From positions 1,178,001 through 1,242,000 of the forward strand of contig NZ_CP069513.1 of the NCBI RefSeq assembly GCF_016889425.1: a stretch of DNA of 64,000 bases, in the 5' to 3' direction. The stretch is from Corynebacterium amycolatum. Lineage in GTDB: Bacteria > Actinomycetota > Actinomycetes > Mycobacteriales > Mycobacteriaceae. Shown in pieces: positions 45,881 to 53,008 of the stretch; the stretch's first letter is position 1; every line of letters begins with the position of its first letter. A program made the position numbers and the translations under genes. The notes below the pieces were generated by a model. That model made no database searches. It was not told the origin of the DNA and was given only the letters and a program-made list of their open reading frames with translations.

Positions 45881-46246
45881 GTGCTCCGGGCCTGCGGGGG
45901 ATTCCTCTGACTCTGTAGAGTCCTCGGAATCGACTTCGAAGCCTTTATCGGCTCCTTCGTCCGCCCCGCGATGTGCGCTCTCGTGTTCCTCGGACGCTTC
46001 ACAGGAGGTTTCCTCCCGTATACCGATTTCTGCGAACAGTTCCCTTACGGAACCGCCGCGAAATTTGGACCACTTGCTTGAAGGCTCATAAGCGCAGGCG
46101 TAGAGAACTTCGCCTAATTGACGCTTAAACTCCTCAACCTTCTTGGCTTCTTCGGCTTCTTTTTGCTCCCGCTCCTGGCGGAGAGCTTCAATCTTTTTTA
46201 CCGACGAAGCGGTCTGAGACTTCGTAATCATAGTTCTGGTTCCCAT
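45854..46246 (-). CDS. Hypothetical coiled-coil protein of the element
   Basis: 130 residues. It begins with a Lys/Glu-rich coiled coil (KKIEALRQEREQKEAEEAKKVEEFKRQLGEVLYACAYE), followed by SKWSKFRGGSVRELFAEIGI and an acidic tail of Glu, Asp and Ser. It overlaps the upstream gene by 19 bases. An in-frame ATG at 46231 is possible. I do not recognise it. Its position between polB and mobC suggests a DNA-transfer or replication accessory. Confidence 0.6.
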   Translation of the reverse strand: MGTRTMITKSQTASSVKKIEALRQEREQKEAEEAKKVEEFKRQLGEVLYACAYEPSSKWSKFRGGSVRELFAEIGIREETSCEASEEHESAHRGADEGADKGFEVDSEDSTESEESPAGPEHADPYGLQA

Positions 46247-46701
46247 CCTTTACTGGTGTCTTTTTCTTCTGGTTCATTCTGGAAAAGTGGGGTGAATCGC
46301 GGGTTTTTGACCCGAGGGACACGAGGCTTCTTTTCCCGCGGCGGCTGCGGTGGGTAGCCACCTTGATTCTGCTTTTTCCGCCGCGACTGAGCGCGCTCAT
46401 CGAGGGTTTGCTCTAGCTGATCAAGCTCAGCGTCAACCTTTTCTCCCTCCGCTTTAAGCTGCTCCAAAGACACTTCTTCTTTTGGGGCGTGCTGGGCAAA
46501 ATCGTCCAGAATCTCCTGGACTCGGTTGGAACGACGGATAATATCGGCGCGGTCTAGACCAACCAAACCGGCGATAAGCCCCTTCGCAGACTCCTCCGCG
46601 GCGTACCTGCTCTCCTCCATTTCCGCGCCTGTTTTAGCTCCACTGCGCGGCGCTCGTGGGGCGCTCGGCATCCGTGGTGCTCGGGGCGATTGTGGCTCCA
46701 T
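46228..46701 (-). CDS. Hypothetical Pro/Arg-rich coiled-coil protein of the element
   Basis: 157 residues. A Pro/Arg/Ala-rich N-terminus (about 1-22) is followed by a helical core with AAEESAKGLIAGLVGLDRADIIRRSNRVQEILDDFAQ, a coiled coil (LEQLKAEGEKVDAELDQLEQTLDERAQ) and a basic Pro-rich tail. ATG at 46701 has a very strong AAGGAGG. I do not recognise it. It is the first gene after polB in the minus-strand array. Confidence 0.68.
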   Translation of the reverse strand: MEPQSPRAPRMPSAPRAPRSGAKTGAEMEESRYAAEESAKGLIAGLVGLDRADIIRRSNRVQEILDDFAQHAPKEEVSLEQLKAEGEKVDAELDQLEQTLDERAQSRRKKQNQGGYPPQPPREKKPRVPRVKNPRFTPLFQNEPEEKDTSKGWEPEL

Positions 46702-46737
46702 ATGTTCCTCCTTATCTTGGGTTGCGGTGTATTGGTG

Positions 46738-46768
46738 CCATCGGGAACTCGGTCTAAGCACCCGATGG
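46738..46768. other. Hairpin between polB and the downstream small genes
   Basis: CCATCGGG and CCCGATGG form a perfect 8-base stem in the 182-base gap after polB. There is no T-run, so it may pause or process the transcript rather than end it. Confidence 0.4.
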
Positions 46769-46883
46769 TTCAAGACTTAGCTGGGGTGCTGTTGCTTGCA
46801 TGGTTAGCGTCTCTGTGACGATAAAAGTGCCTATAGGAGGGCCGCGAGAAAGCTTCATACCAAACCGACCAGGGGGAGGGGTG

Positions 46884-49800
46884 CTAGACATAGCCATCAC
46901 CGCGATTCAGCTCATCGGCAAAGGCACGAACAGCATCCATATCGGCATCGCGTAGCACCGTCGAACGCCGAACCTTCTTGCTCATGTGATCCCACTGCGC
47001 CCGGGTGAATTCACCCATCCCCAAAGAGGACAACCAACCCACCTTCTGAGCCACGGAAACGCGAACAGCCAAACGGTCAACGACGACAAGACCAGCCTTA
47101 TGCGCGGCAACGAGTTCGGTGAGTAGGGCACTGTCAGCCGTACGGATACGACGACCCCGAGCAGACTCAAAACGCTTAAACCAGGTCTCCCAATCATGAC
47201 CCGTGCGCAGACACCCAGTAGGACGGTCAACACCTGTGGTCCCATACCGAACCAACTGCATGTGACCAGCGATCCCACGTGCATGCTTATAGTCGTCGAC
47301 TGAGTCCCACGCGCAAGTGTCGAACCCCGCCATTTCGTTGCCGTCAATCACATCAACCCGGAGCGTGCCACGTAGAGGCTGCCGTTTTAGGTCAAAGTCC
47401 ACCGTTGAGACCTCAGGCGTGCGATCCACCGGGTGGAAGTCCAACCGGTTTACGGACCGCGACAACTCCCGAAATGTTGGGAAAGACGTGTAGGGGTTAG
47501 GTATCTTTCCCCGGCGTGAAAGAGCGGTATCGCGAAACCAGCGACGCTCCGCGACGGTCCCACGTTCAACCTCCTCAGGAACTTTCAACCCAGCCTTAGC
47601 GAGCACACCGTGTTCCAGCAAGGACACATTGCCACGCGTCGAGAAATTCACTAGATCGTCCTGGTAGTGCTTGATCTCCCAGACCGTCGGATCACCTACC
47701 AACGCACGACGAGCGGCACGGAACACATTCGCGATGCCAAAGCAATCAAAGTGCTCAATCTCTTCAACAGGCGTGATGAAGCCGTCAGTCGTGACAGACA
47801 GAATCGGAATCGTATTGGCCATCGCCAGAAGAAGAGCGCGAACAAGCGACGTTGTCATCGACGCGTGATAGGGAGAGGTTACGGACGACCCACCAATAGA
47901 CTCCATCTCCTCAGCCCATGCACCCCACCCGTTACGCTCGGAGACGTCCTGGGCCAGCTTCCCGTAGACCGAGTTTGTCGCAACCTTGACGGTCTGCTCT
48001 TCCAGCGACCCCTTGCCGAAGATCTTCTTCGCAGTCGCACGGTCTTCAACCATCTGTCGGAGGGCGAAGCGCAGTGATCGGGACGGAGTACTATCAGACT
48101 GCATGCGCAACCTCATGCGGTAGCCAATCTGAACACGCACCGTCGCCCCCAGCTTCAACGCAAGGTACAACTCAGGTCCAGCGCACCAAGCACCATGAAA
48201 CCCGTCATACCCCCCAACATCGTCACCTTGCGCGGCTCCAGCACCGTCAGACGTTCGTGGATATAACACGCAGTCACCGACGACCACCGGCAAGCAAGGC
48301 GCAACAACATCATCCGGGAAATTCCAACTCACATAGGCAACTAACGGGGTGATGGGACCTAACGGAAAGTCGTCCAGTGTAAGTACCCGGTCCTTCACAA
48401 CCTCCTCGATACAACCGCCCACATAATCCACATCAATCACCGATGCCATCGCAGATGGGTACGCAGATTGGATATCGTGATCGAAGGTCGGGTAAGGGTG
48501 GTGACCAGGAGACAGACAACTGTTCCAGCCTCCGTGAAACGCCATTTTCCACGCAGTGTGGGATTGATTGGCATCGCCGTCCACGGGTACCAACTCTCGT
48601 GTGGTGTAATACGAAAGTTGGTCATGGTCTAAAAACGGTTCAGGGTCCGTCAACCGCACGAGACCGCGAAAGTTGATGAGGAAGTCCTTCACCACCTTGT
48701 CGCCCATGTAGCGCATGATTCCGTCGCGGACAGCACTGGCACCCGCACCCGAAAGGGTGACAGGCGGAACGATGTTGAGACCCCACAGCATCGCCAGATA
48801 CTCAACAACGATGACCGCGTCATTCACCCCATATTCGAGGAACGACGTCAGATCGTCACGACGCATTGAGGTCATATTCTCGATTGAGGAACCAACATCA
48901 AGCTTAGGAACACCGCAAACATCGCCAAGAGCAGCGAGACTCTTATGACCGGGTGCAGCCTGACACATCGTGTCACGAACGGTCACAGAGAACGGCAACC
49001 AGCGATAGCTGTTGGAGCCTTTGCCAGACTTGCGCATGAAGCGGGCAGGTTGCAGCGAAACTAAGCCCCCCGAAGCAGAGGTCACGCGGCGGAGGATGTC
49101 ATAATGTTTTTCCCCACCATTGCGCTGCTCGGGAGGGCGCCGAAAAGCGGTCAGATCGGCGTTGCCGAAATGACACGCCAGGACGACGGCAATGCGAGCC
49201 TTGAACGCCGCATCTCGCGTGGCGGAGTAGTCAAATTTTCCCCGAGGGTTGAGTTTCCTTACATCGCGGACGAGCACGCCACGAGGATCGATAGGCTCCC
49301 GAGAGGGTGACAGGACATGCAGACCGCCTGCAAGACTGACGATGTAGAGAGCATCCTCAAGGTAGATGCGATCACCCGCCAGAGGCAACACAACCACCTG
49401 TACGAGAACACCATCATCGAGAGCATCAGTACAGGCGAACTGATAGCTATCGATGACGCGCTTAGCGGGGTCATCTTCGCGGTAGGTGAACTCAGTATCA
49501 AACCCGATCACTTGAGCCCGGCGACCGCCACTACCCATCGACCTCACAGTTGGTAGCTGGCCGAAACTCTTAACATCGACACCGGCATCAACCCCTGCAA
49601 CCGCAGCGGCTTCCACCGCTGCTGCTGCTGCGGAGTCACGGTGGCCGGAGTCACGATGGCCGGACTCTCCGGTCCGGCCATTCTGCCTCTCCCCTAGGGG
49701 ATTTTGGCCTGAAACGACTTTAGGGTCTTGACCAGCAGGAACGTCCGTAGAACTGCCTGAAATCGTGGCCAAGGTCTCCGAGACCTTAGCCACAGATCGA

Positions 49801-49994
49801 GGTTTACGACGTACCAAAACGGTGAAGTACGACGGGTCAGAACGCCCAGGAACGTCGACGGCAGTGTCGACGAGGCGTGATTGCCACTCGGTGCCATTCA
49901 CGTCAAGCTCGATGAGTTCATGCTCATGACGCACCGTGTCGGGCGCGTCCTTGGGGGAGATCTCTATGCTCCACGCCTCGTTCGCTGTCGTCAT
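46884..49994 (-). CDS. Family B DNA polymerase, piPolB-like
   Basis: 1036 residues. The 3'-5' exonuclease domain has Exo I GFDTEFT (D166, E168), a likely Exo II HFGNADLTAF (D280) and Exo III YGVND (Y388, D392). The polymerase domain has motif A DHDIQSAYPSAM (D507), motif B KVATNSVYGK (K670, N674, Y677) and motif C SVTTDGF (D737). In motif C the first Asp of the usual DTD is Thr. About 155 residues separate motifs A and B, room for the TPR2-type subdomain of protein-primed and primer-independent enzymes. The first 150 residues are low-complexity and Ala/Gly/Ser-rich. ATGA overlap with the excisionase gene. Likely replicates the element. Confidence 0.88.
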   Translation of the reverse strand: MTTANEAWSIEISPKDAPDTVRHEHELIELDVNGTEWQSRLVDTAVDVPGRSDPSYFTVLVRRKPRSVAKVSETLATISGSSTDVPAGQDPKVVSGQNPLGERQNGRTGESGHRDSGHRDSAAAAAVEAAAVAGVDAGVDVKSFGQLPTVRSMGSGGRRAQVIGFDTEFTYREDDPAKRVIDSYQFACTDALDDGVLVQVVVLPLAGDRIYLEDALYIVSLAGGLHVLSPSREPIDPRGVLVRDVRKLNPRGKFDYSATRDAAFKARIAVVLACHFGNADLTAFRRPPEQRNGGEKHYDILRRVTSASGGLVSLQPARFMRKSGKGSNSYRWLPFSVTVRDTMCQAAPGHKSLAALGDVCGVPKLDVGSSIENMTSMRRDDLTSFLEYGVNDAVIVVEYLAMLWGLNIVPPVTLSGAGASAVRDGIMRYMGDKVVKDFLINFRGLVRLTDPEPFLDHDQLSYYTTRELVPVDGDANQSHTAWKMAFHGGWNSCLSPGHHPYPTFDHDIQSAYPSAMASVIDVDYVGGCIEEVVKDRVLTLDDFPLGPITPLVAYVSWNFPDDVVAPCLPVVVGDCVLYPRTSDGAGAAQGDDVGGYDGFHGAWCAGPELYLALKLGATVRVQIGYRMRLRMQSDSTPSRSLRFALRQMVEDRATAKKIFGKGSLEEQTVKVATNSVYGKLAQDVSERNGWGAWAEEMESIGGSSVTSPYHASMTTSLVRALLLAMANTIPILSVTTDGFITPVEEIEHFDCFGIANVFRAARRALVGDPTVWEIKHYQDDLVNFSTRGNVSLLEHGVLAKAGLKVPEEVERGTVAERRWFRDTALSRRGKIPNPYTSFPTFRELSRSVNRLDFHPVDRTPEVSTVDFDLKRQPLRGTLRVDVIDGNEMAGFDTCAWDSVDDYKHARGIAGHMQLVRYGTTGVDRPTGCLRTGHDWETWFKRFESARGRRIRTADSALLTELVAAHKAGLVVVDRLAVRVSVAQKVGWLSSLGMGEFTRAQWDHMSKKVRRSTVLRDADMDAVRAFADELNRGDGYV

Positions 49995-50218
49995 GGCTTC
50001 TCACCACCGACAACATGCTCATCTAGCCACGCCTCAATATCAGCGATTCTGTAGACGACGAGGTTGGTACCCACGCTGGCGTATCTGGGCCCTTTGCCCT
50101 GAACACGCCAGTTGTTGAGAGTTTGAGGGGCAATTCCGATCAGGGATGCCGCTACCGAACTTTTAACCGCAATAGGCTCGGCATGATCGACCAGTTTTAA
50201 ATTAGAAACACCTTTCAA
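49991..50218 (-). CDS. Excisionase-like helix-turn-helix protein
   Basis: 75 residues: AVKSSVAASLIGIAPQTLNNWRVQGKGPRYASVGTNLVVYRIADIEAWLDEHV is the winged helix-turn-helix of the AlpA/excisionase group (DNA helix around QTLNNWR, then the wing). The start is TTG at 50218, which is uncertain. Its stop overlaps the polB start by four bases, so the two are translationally coupled. Joint control of excision and polymerase synthesis is therefore plausible. Confidence 0.8.
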   Translation of the reverse strand: MKGVSNLKLVDHAEPIAVKSSVAASLIGIAPQTLNNWRVQGKGPRYASVGTNLVVYRIADIEAWLDEHVVGGEKP

Positions 50219-50240
50219 GGTTTGCTCCAGACATGCTGAA

Positions 50241-50277
50241 AGGGCCCCGGCCTAGCGGTTATCCGCTTTGGGGGCCT
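50241..50277 (-). other. Hairpin leader upstream of the excisionase-polB genes
   Basis: An outer stem (AGGGCCCC against GGGGGCCT, one mismatch) encloses an inner AGCGG-TTAT-CCGCT stem. It lies in the 141 bases between the unknown gene at 50360 and the excisionase start. It could be a terminator or an attenuator for the polB transcript. Confidence 0.5.
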
Positions 50278-50359
50278 GCATATCCGAGTTGCAAACCTTG
50301 GGTTCTTATTGTACCCGGTGCCTCGGTGGCCAACCGTCGCAGGTACGGCTGGTTATATT

Positions 50360-50845
50360 TTAGCCTACTTGTGAGGGAAAATCAAAGACCGGCGGAAACA
50401 TCGTAGCCACGACACTGTCCGGTACAGGGTCGATAAGATCCATCGTCAGTCCTTCACCTGCGGCGAAGCGTCGTCCTGCGTTAGGCCGATAAAAGGTGAA
50501 CGGCAACGTTCGATCAGCTTCGTTCTCCAGAAACTCGAGTCGTGCCTGGAGGTGTTTGCGGACAGCGTGCAGACGCGGGTGTCGCTTCTGACGACCTTTC
50601 GTATCATTTTTCACAATGGGGTCCAGATACCTTAGTTCACGAGCTACCGCGCGGATTTCACAGTAGGTTTCAAGGGCGGTAAGCAAGAGCTGTGTGACCT
50701 CCTCGCGGGAAAGTGGGGGAGTGAACAATTCGCGAGCGTCAACATAAAGCGGGTGATTATCGTCAACCAACGTGCACAACACTTCCTGGCGTCTGCGCGC
50801 GACGTCATCGGTAGACCAAATTGGAAGACGTTCTGAAGGATCCAT
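50360..50845 (-). CDS. Hypothetical protein of the element
   Basis: 161 residues. It is helical and charged, with LSREEVTQLLLTALETYCEIRAVARELRYLDPIVKND, then KRHPRLHAVRKHLQARLEFLENEADRTLPFTFYRP and a hydrophobic C-terminus (VVATMFPPVFDFPSQ). No signal peptide or TM. I do not recognise it. It is the first gene of the minus-strand array and is divergent from the integrase with 56 bases between starts. A regulator or replication accessory is possible, but there is no motif to support either. Confidence 0.65.
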   Translation of the reverse strand: MDPSERLPIWSTDDVARRRQEVLCTLVDDNHPLYVDARELFTPPLSREEVTQLLLTALETYCEIRAVARELRYLDPIVKNDTKGRQKRHPRLHAVRKHLQARLEFLENEADRTLPFTFYRPNAGRRFAAGEGLTMDLIDPVPDSVVATMFPPVFDFPSQVG

Positions 50846-50888
50846 ACCAGCAATGATAACAAATTCGAACCTATTGCAAAAGTGGGTC

Positions 50889-50902
50889 TATAGTGGTGTG
50901 TA
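50889..50902 (+). promoter_or_regulatory. -10-like hexamer at a likely leaderless integrase start
   Basis: TATAGT at 50889-50894 sits 7 bases before the ATG at 50902, and no ribosome site is present. Transcription starting at or next to the ATG would give a leaderless mRNA, which is common in corynebacteria. No clear -35 is visible. Confidence 0.4.
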
Positions 50903-52134
50903 TGTCCAAGCAAATACGTGCCGCCAGAACGAAACTAAGCCTTGGGGAAGATTCCATCGACCGCGTCGTTGATGCTTTACCGCCGCGAGGTCCATACGAA
51001 GCGAAAATCACGGTCCGACTATGGGACGGAACGACTTACCGCCCGACAATCCGGGCAAGGACAAAGGGGGAATTCCGGCGAATTGCCGTCGAGAAGCGGG
51101 ATAGCAAGCTCAACTCGACGTCGACCAATTGGGATAAGAGCAAGAACTTCTCGGCGTTCATTACCGACGTCTCTAAGCCGGCCATCCGGGCGGCACGTCT
51201 GCGACCGAACACGCGCGCCCGGTATGAGCTCGCATTAAAGCAGGCCGAAGCACAGCTAGGAAAACACGCCATTGGCGAAGCTGTGAAATTCCGAACTCTC
51301 GAACACGCATTGCAGGCCATCGCCACCGCAAACGGGTCGGAATCTGCACGGCAGGCCCGCACCGTCGTGAGCAAGTACATTCTGGATCAGCTCATCCGCG
51401 AGGGTGTTATCGACCACAACCCGTTACGCGGAATCAGCATCGACCTCGGCGAGGTCAAGAAGGGCAATAAACCACAAGGTGGTCACGCCCTGACGAACGC
51501 CCAATACGACGCCGTTGTAGACCATCTCATTGCACGCGATACCGCCAGACCGTTACCACCGGGCACGGACAGACGAGCAAGCTCCATCGCAAAACATGAC
51601 AACGTGGTCGCGCTGGCACTACTGCAAGCGGGGACGGGACTTCGCATCTCCGAGGCACTGGCAGTGACGAGGTATTCTGTAAAAGTCGCTAATGGGCAGA
51701 TCGCTATCAGCATTACATCTGAGCAATCTAAAACGCACAGAGACCGTTCTATCCCGTTCCTGGACAAGCGTGTCGAAAAGTTCTGGTTAAACCGGCTCGA
51801 CGGACTAGAAACGACCGATCCACTGATCCCTTCGCCAGGAGACAAGAAGGCGCACTGGCGCACCGACAACGCCGTGAAAGCGTCAGCGGCTCTGTTTAAA
51901 GATGTTGGCGCGCAGCTCCAGGACAACCACATCGCTTTAATGAGATCCCATGACTGGCGCACGGTGCTCAATAACCGGGCCATCGCGCGAGGGGTACCCG
52001 CCCAGGTGCGTGCAGCCTATTTCGGGCATGACGTCGACGTGAACGCGCGCAACTACACGGATTGGACTGATGTAGACGCTATGCGGGGCGCCTTGAATCT
52101 CGGTGAAGAAAGTGGGACTCAAAACGGGACTTAA
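50902..52134 (+). CDS. int: Tyrosine recombinase (integrase)
   Basis: About 410 residues. An N-terminal arm-binding and core-binding region (1-190) precedes the catalytic domain. Catalytic residues, numbered from the ATG at 50902, are R248 (TGLRISE), K277 (SEQSKTHRDR), H350 and R353 (SHDWRTVLNN), H376 (FGHDVD) and Y385 (ARNYTDW). It drives insertion into and, with the excisionase, removal from the tRNA site. GTG codons at 50893 and 50896 are alternative starts. The right tRNA repeat lies 106 bases beyond the stop, the usual place for an integrase. Confidence 0.93.
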   Translation: MSKQIRAARTKLSLGEDSIDRVVDALPPRGPYEAKITVRLWDGTTYRPTIRARTKGEFRRIAVEKRDSKLNSTSTNWDKSKNFSAFITDVSKPAIRAARLRPNTRARYELALKQAEAQLGKHAIGEAVKFRTLEHALQAIATANGSESARQARTVVSKYILDQLIREGVIDHNPLRGISIDLGEVKKGNKPQGGHALTNAQYDAVVDHLIARDTARPLPPGTDRRASSIAKHDNVVALALLQAGTGLRISEALAVTRYSVKVANGQIAISITSEQSKTHRDRSIPFLDKRVEKFWLNRLDGLETTDPLIPSPGDKKAHWRTDNAVKASAALFKDVGAQLQDNHIALMRSHDWRTVLNNRAIARGVPAQVRAAYFGHDVDVNARNYTDWTDVDAMRGALNLGEESGTQNGT

Positions 52135-52240
52135 GAGTCGGTAATCTGCGGTAAAGACCAGTAGGCGCCAGTATACTGATACCTCTCTAAACAGCAGGTA
52201 AAAGGGCAATAACTGCAGGTGGCTCGAACATGAGGGTGAG

Positions 52241-52275
52241 AACCCAGAGGTCGTTGGTTCGAATCCAGCCCCCGC
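52241..52275 (+). repeat. Putative attR, tRNA-fMet 3' remnant
   Basis: A 35-base copy of the tRNA-fMet 3' region (33/35 identical to 40435-40469). The T-arm reads TTGG...CCAG where the intact tRNA has TAGG...CCTG, a compensatory pair change. Sequence to its left no longer folds as a tRNA, and the 3' end reads CACTA rather than TACCA. This is the expected junction with the displaced original tRNA 3' end. Confidence 0.8.
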
Positions 52276-52285
52276 CACTAAGAAG

Positions 52286-52319
52286 AGACCCCTACCGGTG
52301 TAAACGCTGGTAGGGGTCT
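52286..52319 (+). terminator. Terminator after attR
   Basis: AGACCCCTACC and GGTAGGGGTCT form an 11-base stem followed by TCGTTATT. It resembles the hairpin after the intact tRNA, so it is probably the original tRNA terminator. Confidence 0.8.
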
Positions 52320-52951
52320 TCGTTATTCGGGGGTCAAATCACCGCTTGGGGCTTAAGCCGTTGGGCAGTCGTTGGGTCTGACGAACTCGCGCACTTCACA
52401 ACCGGGCATTGAAGGACGGTCGTCAAAATGCAGCGTGAGGCGCTGCTCGATTAGTCGGCCTGAAGGTACTTAGCTTGAGGAGTTGCTGGGTTGATTCTGG
52501 CCGATTTGCCTCAGCTCATGTACGCGCTGCTAGCTTTCGGTTTCACATATCGATGAGTTATTCACTTATGGATACGCTGGAGCGCATCGATGGGTGAATC
52601 ATGCATCGATAAGTGAGCGCAATACTGGCAAAACGGTGGGCAGACAGCTGACAGACAGCTGCCAGACAGGCTTGGACTCCCACGGTGGGCTCGAAATGTG
52701 GGCGGATGTGGAGTGACTCGTTCCTTTTTTTCGCCCCTTCATAAAGAATTCTACGAAGTCTTGGCTTTCGATTTCTTCAGCCAGATCATTGGCGGAATCA
52801 ACAGAGCCAGGCCACCGATAAGTGTGACCTCACCGAATCGTCGATTCTTAGAAAAATTGGAATAAAACCATAGGATTATCTCACGATTGTACGTCAGTTA
52901 CCGAGAGATTTTGTGGCTTCGGTCACTATTAAGTTCCTCGCATGCACGATA
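52320..52951. other. Gene-poor region right of the element
   Basis: No confident gene is present. A startless minus-strand frame, 52751-52897, encodes a short hydrophobic tail (VTLIGGLALLIPPMIWLKKSKAKTS) and may be a remnant. An inverted repeat CACTTATGGAT/ATCGATAAGTG (52563-52615, 10/11) contains further ATCGAT copies. AGACAGCTG is repeated near 52641-52665. This could be decayed DNA left by earlier insertions at the tRNA. Confidence 0.5.
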
Positions 52952-52989
52952 AAAGCCGCCTACCCAGTACTTTCCGGGGAGGCGGCTTG
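52952..52989 (-). terminator. Terminator of the serine protease gene
   Basis: AAGCCGCCTACCC pairs with GGGGAGGCGGCTT, and on the minus strand it is followed by TTTT. It lies 20 bases past the protease stop. Confidence 0.85.
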
Positions 52990-53008
52990 TGGTTGTGGTT
53001 AGACGGTT

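Larger units (their letters stand above)
40435..52275. mobile_element. Integrated PolB-encoding mobilizable element (pipolin-like)
   Basis: About 11.8 kb between the tRNA-fMet copy and its partial repeat. It holds a tyrosine integrase beside the right repeat, an excisionase-like HTH, a family-B DNA polymerase, a MobC/relaxase module, small unknown proteins, and MerR/SulP cargo next to the left repeat. Eight genes from 43111 to 50845 run on the minus strand as one array, and the integrase is opposed. No terminal-protein, Rep or conjugation-pore genes are seen. Pipolins are defined by a self-encoded primer-independent PolB and commonly use a Tyr recombinase and a tRNA site, which fits. Inference from gene content. 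Confidence 0.82.

Noticed and set aside
45724..46002. 92-codon frame across the repeat region upstream of mobC
   Set aside because: It reads through the hairpins and direct repeats with an Arg/Pro-rich composition and overlaps a better supported frame.
52230..52280. A second tRNA gene at the right end of the element
   Set aside because: Only the anticodon-stem 3' side, T-arm and part of the acceptor remain; the 5' half and anticodon loop do not fold and CCA is absent.
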